From positions 1 through 10,904 of the forward strand of contig QEUW01000266.1 of the NCBI GenBank assembly GCA_003577005.1: a stretch of 10,904 nucleotides of DNA. The letters run 5' to 3'. The notes under the pieces are model-generated. The model was given only the letters and a program-made list of their open reading frames with translations. It did not search any database and was not told where the DNA came from. Position numbers and translations under genes: made by a program. Shown here one piece after another: positions 1-7,600 of the stretch (the first letter of the stretch is position 1; each line of letters opens with the position of its first letter). The stretch is from Chloroflexota bacterium (GTDB taxonomy: Bacteria; Chloroflexota; Anaerolineae; Caldilineales; Caldilineaceae).

Positions 1-38
1 GGTGCGGCCAGGATTGGGGACAATTGTCGGCGGGACAG

Positions 39-133
39 GCATTCCGGGAAAGGGGCCTCCGGAGCCGGAACGACTTGGTATGACCAGAGCCTCACTGGCC
101 CTTTCCCGGAATGCGAGTTCTATAGTCGTTCCG
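39..133. repeat. Two interleaved inverted repeats downstream of the GH13 gene
   Basis: A perfect 16-bp inverted repeat has arms at 39-54 and 99-114. A perfect 10-bp inverted repeat has arms at 66-75 and 124-133. They interleave in the order A, B, A', B', so both stems could only form together as a pseudoknot-like fold. A small stem (76-79 with 83-86) lies between them, and a 10-bp palindrome GACAATTGTC sits just outside at 19-28. The block begins 8 bases past the stop of the GH13 gene on the minus strand. No T-tract follows the stems, so a classical intrinsic terminator is not supported. It may be a small palindromic mobile repeat or a structured 3' region. Base pairing is read directly; the role is unknown. 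Confidence 0.6.
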
Positions 134-140
134 CCACCGG

Positions 141-1595
141 TCAGCCTATCAATACCAATCCGCTGCGTGGCGGAATGCGCACGTTCAGCAACTTCCCCTG
201 GTTAACCTGATATTGCCCGCTTTGCCATACATCGGTGTAACTGCGATGCTCTGGGCCATCACCCGTGGGGAGGTCGATCATGGCGGCCCTGGGGCCCACG
301 TTGAAGACGACTACTGCGCTTTGCTCGCCGGCATTGCGGCGAAAGGCGTAGATATGCGACCTGGCGTACACGGTTTGAAAATCACCAATGCTCAGTGCAG
401 GGTAGCGGTGGCGTAGCTGGATAGCCTTCCGGGTAAAGTCGAGCAGATCGTGGTTCCACTGTGTCTCATCGTGCCAGGGGAAGGCGCCGCGACAGTCGGG
501 GTCGTGGCCACCGGTCATGCCGATTTCATCGCCATAGTAAATGCACGGCGCGCCCGGCATGGTCATCTGAAAGAGCGTGCAGAGGCGTAGCGCGCGCTCG
601 TCATCGCCCATGATCCAGAGCGCACGGGCGGTGTCGTGGCTGGCAAGCAGATTGAGTTGCACCTGCATCACCGGCCAGGGGTAGAGATGGATCATCTCGT
701 CGATGGCTTTGGCAAAGGCAACAGCGTTGAGCGGCGCCAACATGTGGCCGCCAGGTTTGTAATGGAGACGCAGCGTTTTAGCGCCAAAAAAGCCCACTGC
801 CGCCCGGCTGAAGATATAGTTCATCACCGCATCGAAGCGATCCCCGCATAGCCATTTCGGCGCCGGGTGCCAGATCTCACCCACAATGTAGGCGTCGGGG
901 TTGGCGCGCTTGACGACGCGGCGAAATTCCTGCCAGAAGGTGGGGTCGTCGATCTCCTCGGGCACATCGAGCCGCCAGCCATCGGCGCCGTACTCGATCC
1001 AATACTGCGCCACCTCTAGCAGATAATCGCGCACGCCGGGATTTTTGATGTTGAGCTTTGGGAGTGCGGCGATATCCCACCAACAGGCGTAATTGGTGGG
1101 CAAGTTGTCGGGGTTATCGTATGGGCGCAACGGCCAGTCTTCGATGAGATACCAGTCGATATAAGGCGAATCGCCTCCGTTTTCGAGGATGTGGTGAAAG
1201 GCCCAAAACCCGCGACCGGTGTGGTTGAAGACGCCATCGATCACCACGCGCATATCACGGCGGTGCGCCTCATCGAGCAGTTCGCGGAAGGCGGCGTCAC
1301 CCCCCAACAGCGGGTCGATCTGCAAATAGTCGTAGGTGTGGTAGCCGTGGTTCGACGCCGAGGCAAAGATTGGGTTGAGATAGAGGGCAGTGACCCCCAG
1401 GTCGCACAGATAATCCAGCCGGTCGACGATGCCGTGGAGGTCGCCTCCCTGAAAACCTTGCTCCTGCGGCGGTGATCCCCAGGGCTTGAACTTGAGCCCG
1501 CGCCGGTGCTTCGTGCGAGGGCTGCGAGAAAAGCGGTCGGGGAAGATCTGGTAGAAGACCGCGCGTTTGACCCAGTCGGGTGTAGAAAATACCAT
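141..1595 (-). CDS. GH13 alpha-glycosidase, cyclomaltodextrinase/neopullulanase type, no N-terminal domain
   Basis: This 484-residue enzyme should hydrolyse alpha-1,4 bonds in maltodextrins, cyclodextrins or pullulan. All GH13 core motifs are visible: region I DGVFNH (120-125), region V LPKLN (178-182, the variant typical of subfamily GH13_20), region II GWRLDVPEE with nucleophile D210, region III VGEIWH with acid/base E240, and region IV ASHDTAR with D321. A short beta-sandwich C domain follows from about 400. It starts directly with the barrel (WVKRAVFYQIFPDRF), so it lacks the roughly 120-residue CBM34-like N domain usual in maltogenic amylase, cyclomaltodextrinase and neopullulanase. No signal peptide is seen, so it is probably cytoplasmic. 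The ATG lies 3 nt after the DUF2442 stop and has no clear Shine-Dalgarno, which suggests translational coupling. Family and catalytic residues are secure; substrate preference is not. Confidence 0.93.
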   Translation of the reverse strand: MVFSTPDWVKRAVFYQIFPDRFSRSPRTKHRRGLKFKPWGSPPQEQGFQGGDLHGIVDRLDYLCDLGVTALYLNPIFASASNHGYHTYDYLQIDPLLGGDAAFRELLDEAHRRDMRVVIDGVFNHTGRGFWAFHHILENGGDSPYIDWYLIEDWPLRPYDNPDNLPTNYACWWDIAALPKLNIKNPGVRDYLLEVAQYWIEYGADGWRLDVPEEIDDPTFWQEFRRVVKRANPDAYIVGEIWHPAPKWLCGDRFDAVMNYIFSRAAVGFFGAKTLRLHYKPGGHMLAPLNAVAFAKAIDEMIHLYPWPVMQVQLNLLASHDTARALWIMGDDERALRLCTLFQMTMPGAPCIYYGDEIGMTGGHDPDCRGAFPWHDETQWNHDLLDFTRKAIQLRHRYPALSIGDFQTVYARSHIYAFRRNAGEQSAVVVFNVGPRAAMIDLPTGDGPEHRSYTDVWQSGQYQVNQGKLLNVRIPPRSGLVLIG

Positions 1596-1598
1596 CGT

Positions 1599-1883
1599 CT
1601 ATGCAGCTACCATCGTTTGTTGCGGATCGGGAATTGGTTCGCCGATTTCGTACAGAAATTCGGCAGCCAGATCAGCCCCATTGGGCCATTCAATCGTCTC
1701 ACTATCCCTCGGGAGCATAACCTGGGCAAAAAAAGCAGGATCGCGCAACGGCTGAAAAATAGGGCCAAACAGTTTATTCCAGTGCTTAGAAAAATCAATC
1801 TCTTTGATGACACCGTCATTGAAGGTCAGGCGCACGCGATACCGACCAATCACTTCTACAGCAACCACAGCCAGTAGCATCAT
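1599..1883 (-). CDS. DUF2442 domain protein
   Basis: This small protein (94 residues from the ATG at 1883, 93 from the ATG at 1880) matches the DUF2442 pattern I know: a short strand pair ending FNDG (21-24), then GPIFQPLRDPAFFAQV (40-55) and EWPNGADLAAEFLY (65-78). The family's biochemical role is not established. It is often encoded next to DUF4160, as here, and such pairs have been suspected to be toxin-antitoxin-like. The start is ATGATG, preceded by GAGAGGA. The second ATG gives the better spacing (6 nt rather than 3). The gene begins 9 nt after the DUF4160 stop and ends 3 nt before the GH13 ATG, so the three genes look co-transcribed. It is intact, unlike its partner. Confidence 0.85.
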   Translation of the reverse strand: MMLLAVVAVEVIGRYRVRLTFNDGVIKEIDFSKHWNKLFGPIFQPLRDPAFFAQVMLPRDSETIEWPNGADLAAEFLYEIGEPIPDPQQTMVAA

Positions 1884-1886
1884 ATA

Positions 1887-1893
1887 TCCTCTC
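1887..1893 (-). promoter_or_regulatory. Shine-Dalgarno of the DUF2442 gene
   Basis: GAGAGGA on the minus strand, directly after the DUF4160 stop codon. It is 3 nt from the ATG at 1883 and 6 nt from the in-frame ATG at 1880, so 1880 is the more likely start. Confidence 0.6.
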
Positions 1894-2150
1894 TAATCCA
1901 GAGGTGGAATCTTTTTCAATGGTAGCTGCTGGCGAGCAAGCTCCCAGTCTTCTGCTAATTCGGCCCGATACAGATCCATCCACGCTCAGATCAATTGCAG
2001 TGCATTACGAGACATCGCTCCTTGTACGCGCCCCGTCACGATTTCGACGGTGACTTCCTGCCCTCCATAACGAGCGTGAAAATGTAGGGGTGGATGATCG
2101 TTGTACCGCATCCGAATAATGATTCCGTAGAATCGGCTAATTTCCGGCAT
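1893..2150 (-). pseudogene. DUF4160 gene interrupted by an in-frame TGA
   Basis: Minus-strand translation from the ATG at 2148-2150 gives MPEISRFYGIIIRMRYND followed by HPPLHFHARYGGQEVTVEI, the signature of DUF4160 (start PEISRFYGI, then DHPPHFHA). After 54 codons, ending in NALQLI, a TGA lies at 1986-1988. The same frame then continues for 30 codons (AWMDLYRAELAEDWELARQQ and on to IPPLD) to a TAG at 1893-1895. The part after the TGA is the expected C-terminal helix of the family, so one substitution separates this from an intact 85-residue protein. No frameshift is needed. Possible explanations are a recent nonsense mutation, a sequencing error, or production of a 54-residue form. The DUF2442 partner next door is intact. 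No structure resembling a SECIS hairpin follows the TGA. Confidence 0.82.
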
Positions 2151-2157
2151 AATCGAT

Positions 2158-2215
2158 GTTGCCTGTACGATAGTTGCCTGTCATAGTTGCCTGTCTATGT
2201 GACAGTGATTGGCAA
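2158..2215. repeat. Triple GTTGCCTGT direct repeat with inverted half-copies, upstream of the DUF4160 gene
   Basis: The word GTTGCCTGT occurs at 2158-2166, 2173-2181 and 2186-2194. The last two are a perfect 13-bp tandem duplication (ATAGTTGCCTGTC at 2170-2182 and 2183-2195). Inverted pieces follow: CTGTC (2191-2195) pairs with GACAG (2201-2205), and TTGCC (2187-2191) with GGCAA (2211-2215). On the minus strand the copy nearest the gene ends 7 nt before the DUF4160 ATG. A weak promoter-like pair on that strand (TTGATT at 2219-2214, 16 nt, TAGACA at 2197-2192) overlaps the third copy. The position would suit an autoregulatory operator, but that is inference. A further 9-bp inverted pair links 2163-2171 to 2242-2250. 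Confidence 0.6.
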
Positions 2216-2275
2216 TCAAGGCCCCAGTAATTTCTGCAACAATCGTACAGTTACAGGGCAGCGAAATCGGTACAA

Positions 2276-2302
2276 CATGCTAGATAGCCTCAGTATAGCA
2301 TG
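2276..2302. repeat. CATGCTA/TAGCATG inverted repeat upstream of the aminopeptidase gene
   Basis: Seven-base arms CATGCTA (2276-2282) and TAGCATG (2296-2302) are separated by 13 bases in the gap between the divergent DUF4160 and aminopeptidase genes. The size and spacing fit an operator half-site pair, or a weak hairpin. A TATAGC hexamer at 2294-2299 overlaps the right arm, but no convincing -35 box pairs with it. Function is unproven. Confidence 0.3.
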
Positions 2303-2386
2303 GATTTTATGGTCGGCTCAAGTATGAAGCTGTAATGCAGGTTCATTTCGATTTTGATGATGAAGGTGTACTTCAATTGAGAAAGA

Positions 2387-2393
2387 GAAGGTG
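2387..2393 (+). promoter_or_regulatory. Shine-Dalgarno of the aminopeptidase gene
   Basis: GAAGGTG, with its AGG 7 nt before the ATG at 2399. It supports that start, from which the protein opens with a normal M29 N-terminus. Confidence 0.65.
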
Positions 2394-2398
2394 AAACA

Positions 2399-3505
2399 AT
2401 GATCGATCCACGCACTCAGAAACTGGCCCACACCCTCGTCCACTACTGCACCAGCGTGCGACCGGGTGACTGGGTGCTCGTGCGCGGGCACGTGGTGGCG
2501 TTGCCACTAGTGGAGGAAGTTGTGCGCGCTGTGACACAAGCCGGTGGCAACCCAACGGTGTTGCTCAGCAGCGAGGGGCTAGAGGAAGCCTTTCTGGCCG
2601 AGGCGAACGACGAACAGTTGGGCTGGCTCTCCCCATTGGATGAGCTGATGGCCGAGCGGCTGGATGTGCGCATTGTCATCGGCGGGGCGAGCAACACGCG
2701 CGCCCTTACGGGTGTGGAGCCGCGCAACCAGCAGCGCTGGCAGCAGACCCAGCGCCCGATCCGCCAGGCCTTTATGCGCCGCAGCGCCGAGGGCAGCCAT
2801 CGCTGGGTCGGCACGCTCTTCCCTTGCCCGGCCTATGCCCAAGAAGCTGATATGAGCCTGCGCGCCTACGAGGATTTTGTCTACGCTGCCACCTATGCCG
2901 ACCAACCTGACCCGGTGGCCTGCTGGCAACAGGTTCATGACACGCAGCAGCGACTCGTGGAGTGGCTGCGCGGGAAAGAGCAGGTCGTTGTACGTGGCCC
3001 CAACGTCGATTTGACGCTCTCCATCGCCGGGCGCACTTTTATCAACAGTGATGGCAAACGCAACATGCCCAGCGGCGAAATCTTTACCGGCCCGGTGGAA
3101 GAGTCGGCCAACGGCTGGGTGCGCTTTAGCTATCCGGCCATCCGCGACGGGCGCGAGGTGGAGGGGGTGGAATTTACCTTTCAAGATGGTAAAGTGGTTG
3201 CGGCCAAAGCGGCCAAAAACGAAGACTACCTGCTCAGCCAATTGGACAGTGACGCCGGCGCCCGCTACCTGGGCGAGTTTGCCATCGGCACCAACTACCA
3301 GATCCAACGTTTCACCAAGAGTATCCTCTACGACGAAAAGATCGGCGGCACGATGCACGTCGCCCTGGGGGCCGGCTACCCTGAAACCGGCAGCCGCAAC
3401 CAATCCGCCATCCACTGGGATTTTATCTGCGATATGCGCAACGACAGCGAAATTTGGGTGGATGGAGAGCTGTTTTACAAGAACGGCCAGTTTCAGATTG
3501 CGTAG
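2399..3505 (+). CDS. M29-family metallo-aminopeptidase (AmpS/AmpT/PepS type)
   Basis: This 368-residue cytoplasmic exopeptidase should remove N-terminal residues from peptides using two divalent metal ions. The N-terminal alpha/beta domain opens with DPRTQKLAHTLVHYCTSVRPGD, typical of the family. The C-terminal catalytic domain carries the expected metal-ligand segments: NMPSGEIFT (E227), GEFAIGTN (E293), MHVALG (H320), and IHWDFICDM (H339 and D341). These correspond by pattern to the Glu, Glu, His, His, Asp set known from the family. The length is a little short compared with about 400 residues for characterised members. A good Shine-Dalgarno supports the ATG. It is monocistronic, divergent from the DUF4160 cluster and convergent with the response-regulator gene, from which it is separated by a palindrome that could act as a terminator. 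Family assignment is firm; peptide preference is unknown. Confidence 0.93.
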   Translation: MIDPRTQKLAHTLVHYCTSVRPGDWVLVRGHVVALPLVEEVVRAVTQAGGNPTVLLSSEGLEEAFLAEANDEQLGWLSPLDELMAERLDVRIVIGGASNTRALTGVEPRNQQRWQQTQRPIRQAFMRRSAEGSHRWVGTLFPCPAYAQEADMSLRAYEDFVYAATYADQPDPVACWQQVHDTQQRLVEWLRGKEQVVVRGPNVDLTLSIAGRTFINSDGKRNMPSGEIFTGPVEESANGWVRFSYPAIRDGREVEGVEFTFQDGKVVAAKAAKNEDYLLSQLDSDAGARYLGEFAIGTNYQIQRFTKSILYDEKIGGTMHVALGAGYPETGSRNQSAIHWDFICDMRNDSEIWVDGELFYKNGQFQIA

Positions 3506-3511
3506 TATTGG

Positions 3512-3590
3512 AGAAAGAAATCTCTCAAATCTCCTCAAACAAATCTCCAGAGGTTGAAGAGATTTGGGGAGATTTGAGAGATTTCTTTCT
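3512..3590. repeat. Palindromic AAATCTC array, possible bidirectional terminator
   Basis: Arms 3512-3534 and 3568-3590 are a perfect 23-bp inverted repeat. A second stem, CAAATCTC (3540-3547) with GAGATTTG (3559-3566), nests inside it. The unit is the heptamer AAATCTC, direct at 3518-3524, 3527-3533 and 3541-3547, and inverted as GAGATTT at 3559-3565, 3569-3575 and 3578-3584. It fills the 88-bp gap between the convergent aminopeptidase and response-regulator genes. Both outer flanks are T-rich when read outward, so it could end transcription from either side, although the stem is A/T-rich for an intrinsic terminator. The three-plus-three symmetry also suggests a dispersed repeat element. Confidence 0.75.
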
Positions 3591-3593
3591 TGT

Positions 3594-4307
3594 TTACATC
3601 TCGACTACCAGCCGGTGTTTGACCGCATAGAGGGCAGCCTGGGTGCGGTCATCGACGCTCAGCTTGGCGAGGATGGCGCTGATGTAGCCTTTGACCGTGC
3701 CCTCGGTGAGGTAGAGCGTGCGGGCGATCTCCTTGTTGCGTTTGCCCTGGGCAATCAGCCGTAAGACATCCATCTCGCGCTCGGTGAGCAGCGGACGCTG
3801 GCTGGCGGGCTCGGTGGCCTGGCGCATGAGCACGCGTTGGGCTTCGGGATGGAGTGTCGGTTCGGCGCGGGCGGCGCTGCGCACGGCGCGCAGGAGGTCA
3901 TCGAGCGCCACGTCCTTGAAGAGATAGCCGATGGCGCCGGCCTGGATGGCTGCTCGCACCAGGTGCTCCTCTTTCCAATCGGTGAGGACGACCACCTGGC
4001 AGGCCGGGTCCAAGTGGCGGACGCGATGGATCGTGTCGATGCTGTCGGTCTCGGGCAGGCGCAGGTCCATGAGCACGACATCAGGATGCAGCTGTTGGAC
4101 CAGGCGCAGCGCTTCGCTGCCCCGTGATGCCTCGCCGACCACAGTCAGGTCGCTTTCGTTGTTTAGCACCGTTCTCAGCCCGGTGCGCACGATGGCATGA
4201 CCGTCCACGAGCAAGATGCGAATTTGGGTGGGTAGCGGTGGTTTCCACATCAGTCGCACATCCCCTTTCTGTAGGTGGGGCGTAACGGTAGCGAGCACAT
4301 CGCTCAT
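3594..4307 (-). CDS. NarL/FixJ-type response regulator, orphan
   Basis: The protein has 237 residues from the ATG at 4307, or 218 from the ATG at 4250. A receiver domain (about 29-145) precedes a LuxR/GerE helix-turn-helix (about 172-233: LTEREMDVLRLIAQGKRNKE, then EGTVKGYISAILAKLSVDDR). Phosphoacceptor D81 (VLMDLRLP), T109 and K131 (LFKD) are present. The usual acidic pair VDDH is VDGH here, so G36 replaces the second Asp, a Mg2+ ligand in CheY; this might weaken phosphorylation. The ATG at 4250 (residue 20) lies 10 nt after GGGGA and leaves nine residues before the first strand, as is usual. The ATG at 4307 has a poorly spaced GGGG. The shorter form is therefore plausible. No histidine kinase is adjacent. 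The gene lies downstream of the SARP gene on the same strand, 296 bp away, so it probably has its own promoter. Confidence 0.92.
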   Translation of the reverse strand: MSDVLATVTPHLQKGDVRLMWKPPLPTQIRILLVDGHAIVRTGLRTVLNNESDLTVVGEASRGSEALRLVQQLHPDVVLMDLRLPETDSIDTIHRVRHLDPACQVVVLTDWKEEHLVRAAIQAGAIGYLFKDVALDDLLRAVRSAARAEPTLHPEAQRVLMRQATEPASQRPLLTEREMDVLRLIAQGKRNKEIARTLYLTEGTVKGYISAILAKLSVDDRTQAALYAVKHRLVVEM

Positions 4308-4427
4308 CGATACCGGTTGACCCCTTTTTTGTTCGATTGCGATTCTGTGGGTGAGGATAGCGTTTTGAGCGTTTATCAGCCGTCTCGTAAGCGTTTCCAG
4401 CAGGCTCTATCTTTACAGATTGAATTT

Positions 4428-4495
4428 AACGCCAAGTCGCAAAGACGCAAGGCGAAACCAAACGTAAATTCTTTGCGTCTCTGCGACTTTTCGTT
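4428..4495. repeat. Imperfect inverted repeat of the GCAAAGACGCAA type
   Basis: Arms 4428-4450 and 4473-4495 pair at 20 of 23 positions; the core 4434-4450 with 4473-4489 pairs at 16 of 17. The repeating element is CGCAA (AAGTCGCAAAGACGCAA), and the right arm carries TTGCGTCTCTGCGACTT. Words of this kind recur in intergenic regions of many unrelated bacterial genomes, as far as I recall; copy number here is unknown. It sits in the 296-bp gap (4308-4603) between the SARP gene and the response-regulator gene. The rest of that gap holds only a small hairpin (AAATGG 4522-4527, CCATTT 4531-4536) just past the SARP stop. I see no gene and no clear promoter there. Confidence 0.7.
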
Positions 4496-4603
4496 AGAAG
4501 TACAAACTTAGAGTAACGGGGAAATGGCGCCCATTTTCGACGAGATGCACCGGCAATCGCCCAATTTGGGGTCTATTTCGGCCAACCTGTGATCTATTGG
4601 AAC

Positions 4604-7600
4604 TCACGGGGAGGACTTGAGGAGTTCCCTGGCATCAGATAGCTCTGGAGTGAGGTTCTCCTCGCCAAACCAGGCGAGGGCTGTTACCAGCGCGGGGCGC
4701 GCCTCGGCCAGACGACCTTGTGACTGGTAGAGGTGTGCGAGGCTGACAGTGGACCGCAACTCCCACTGGCGGGCTTGTTGTGTTCGGGCCACGTCGATGG
4801 CCTGTTGGAAGGCAGTTTCGGCCTCATCCGGCTGATCGGCCCGGCGATACAACTCGCCGTGAAGCCGGTGCAGTTCGGCCTCGCACCAACGGTCTTGCGT
4901 GCGCGCCAGCATCTCGATTGCCTGGGGCAGGAGCAATAGCCCCACTTCGGGCTGGCCGGAGCGGCCAAAGGTGTCACCCAGCAGCGCCGTGAAGTAGGCC
5001 GCGCCCAGTTCCGCTCCGCTGCTGCGGTAGAGATCGATGCTACGCTGCATATCATCAAAGCCGGCGTCGAAATCACCCTCTACTGTTAGCGCCCAACCAC
5101 GCAAAAAAGTCGCCATGGAAAGCCAAAGTGTAAAGCCGTACTGCTCGGCGAGTGCGATGCTCTGCTCGGCGTAGGCGCGACAGCCCCCCGGCTGGTTGAG
5201 GAACTGTTGCTGCACTGCCGCATAGGTAGTCGCAATGACCTGGCTGTAAGGGTGATCGGTGGCTGCGGCCCGAACCAGCGCCTGCTCGGTGTAGGCCAGT
5301 GCAGCGGCGGGCTGGCCCAGACACCAGAGCGTCCATGCCAGGTAGGCCGAGGCCACCACGCCGGGGTCCTGGCCAAAGCTGAGCGCGTGGTCGCCATGTT
5401 GCGCCGGGTCATATGCGGCCAACGTTTGCTCCAGATAGCTGCGGGCCTCGCCGAAGGCCGCGCAGTGAAAACGGTGGGTTCCCAGCGCGCAGCGCGCTTC
5501 GAGAAGCAGACCGGGGTCGGTCGCCTCCTCGGCCAGTTGCAACAGTTGCTGGTAAACCTCCATCGCCCGGGGTGGATTGGGCTGCACCATGTAGAAACGC
5601 CCCAATCCCCAAAGCACCTGAAAACGCTGTTCGATGTCGCCCAACTGTTGGCAAAGCGTCCAGGCGCGCAGAAACGCCTGCTCTACCTCCGGCGCTGCGT
5701 ATCCCTTGGTCGCCAACAGCAGCGGCCCCAACGCCGCCTGGATCAGCAGCTCGCGCTGGCGTGTCTCGTCCGTCGGTGGCAGAGAAGATAGCAAAGAGAG
5801 TGCGTGGTGTAATCCGCTGATCGCCTCGGCGAAGGCAGAACGCTGGCGGGCTACCTGCGCCGCTCGATAGGATGCATCGATGGCCGGCAACGGCAGCCCA
5901 CCCGCCTCGTAATGAGTGGCGATCTGCGCGTACACAGCATCCAGGCGACCTGCGTAGACCTCTTCAAGCGCCTGCGCCACGCGCCGGTGCAGGTGCCGTC
6001 GCCGGATCGGGCTCAGACTGGTGTAGGCGACTTCGCGAATCTTGTCATGGGTAAAGTCGTAGGTTTCGCTTGCCAGCCCGTTGGCGCCCCGCTCGCGGAT
6101 GATGCGCTGCTGCCACAGTTCGTCCAGCCCTTGAACCAGGTGATCCTCGTCATCACGGGCCTCCTCTGGACGCGCCCGCGCCAGCACCTCAACGGCAAAT
6201 GCCCGCCCAATCACACCGGCAATCGAGGCCAGCTCGCGCGCGACCGGTGAGAGCGCTTCCAAGCGTGACTGGATCACCGCCAGCACCTTGGGCGGTAGGG
6301 TAGTAGAGGGCTGGGGAGTGCTGATTTCCTTATTCGCGTCGCCCTCCAACATCCCTATCTCCTTTTCCCCTTTGCTTGATTCGGCGCGTACGGCTTCGAC
6401 CACGAAGAGGGGATTGCCTTCGGTAGCAGAATAGATGCGGTTGGCCAGTTGTGGCGAGAGCGCGCGCCCCAAGAGATTGGCGGCGAGTTCCGTCGTCTCC
6501 TCAGGGGTAAGGCGGGCCAGTTCGATTTCAATGAATTGATCGCTGCGCCCCAGTTGATGTAAAAGCGTGGTCAGCGGGTGCCCGGCCGGCAGCGCCTCCT
6601 GGCGGAGCGTGCAGACGACAAGCAGCCGGCCTTTGGAATAGCTCCGCAAGAGATACTGCACCCATTCGAGGGTATCGCTGTCGCACCACTGGATGTCATC
6701 CAGCGCCAGCAACAAGGGTTCGTTCTGATAGAACAAGAGGCGACCAAGCGCTTCAAAGAATCGTTGGCGCTGCCAGCTTTCAAGCAGAGGAGCGGGCGGC
6801 GCCAACTCGGTTCGTTCCATCAGCAATTCGGGCAACAGGCGGGCTACTTCGCTGGCCCACAGCGGCTCCAACTCCTGGCGCGCCCGGCGGAAGATTGGCG
6901 CACGAAGCCATTCCTGTACGGGCGCCAACGCCAAATTGCCGCCAACGGCATAGCAGTGGGCAGTCGCCGCTGCGGTTCCCTGTCGATGCGCCCATTCCAC
7001 CAGCTCTTCCACCAGGCGGGTCTTGCCGATCCCCGCCTCCCCCGCGACGAGCGCGAGGGTAGGATGGCCGCGCCTGGCGCCACGCCAGGCGCCCTGTAGC
7101 TGGGTCCACGCCTGCAGGCGACCCACCAGCGGCGAGGTGTCACGGATGCGCGAGACAGTCGGTTGCGGCGCCTCCAGGTTGAGCAGATGCTCGTAGACGC
7201 TCTGTGTCTGCGGGTCTGGATCGACGCCGAGTTCGCGCGCCAGGGTGGTTGTGCAGGTGTGGTAGACGCGCAGCGCAGCGGCGCGGTCGCCGGCCTGGGC
7301 GTAGAGTTGCATGAGCCTGGTATAGCTGCTCTCGCGCAGCGGGTCCCGCTGGAGCAGCCGCTGCGCATAGTCAATGGCGAGGCGTGTTTCCTGCTGGCCC
7401 TCCAGTAGCTCGATCAACTGGTCGAGCGCGGCCATGTACCGCTGTTGCAGCCGTTCACGCTCTTGCAGCAGCCAATCCTCATAGGAGCCGGGCAGCAGAT
7501 CGCCCCCATAACGTTCGATGGCGCGCTCAAGGGCGGTGCGTTTCGCCTGGGTGACGCTAGCATCTTGGGCTTCCTGTAACGCGGCTTCAAACTCGGCCAC

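Noticed and set aside
1986..1988. Selenocysteine or other recoding at the DUF4160 TGA
   Set aside because: No SECIS-like hairpin is seen after the TGA, and the family has no known catalytic cysteine there; a nonsense change is simpler.
2335..2394. A 19-codon open frame (MQVHFDFDDEGVLQLRKRR) overlapping the aminopeptidase Shine-Dalgarno
   Set aside because: It could be a leader peptide, but has only a weak ribosome binding site and no codon pattern suggesting attenuation.
2579..3538. A 319-codon open frame on the minus strand
   Set aside because: It lies opposite the aminopeptidase gene, whose plus-strand frame has clear family motifs and metal ligands; the antisense frame resembles nothing and follows from the G/C-rich third positions.
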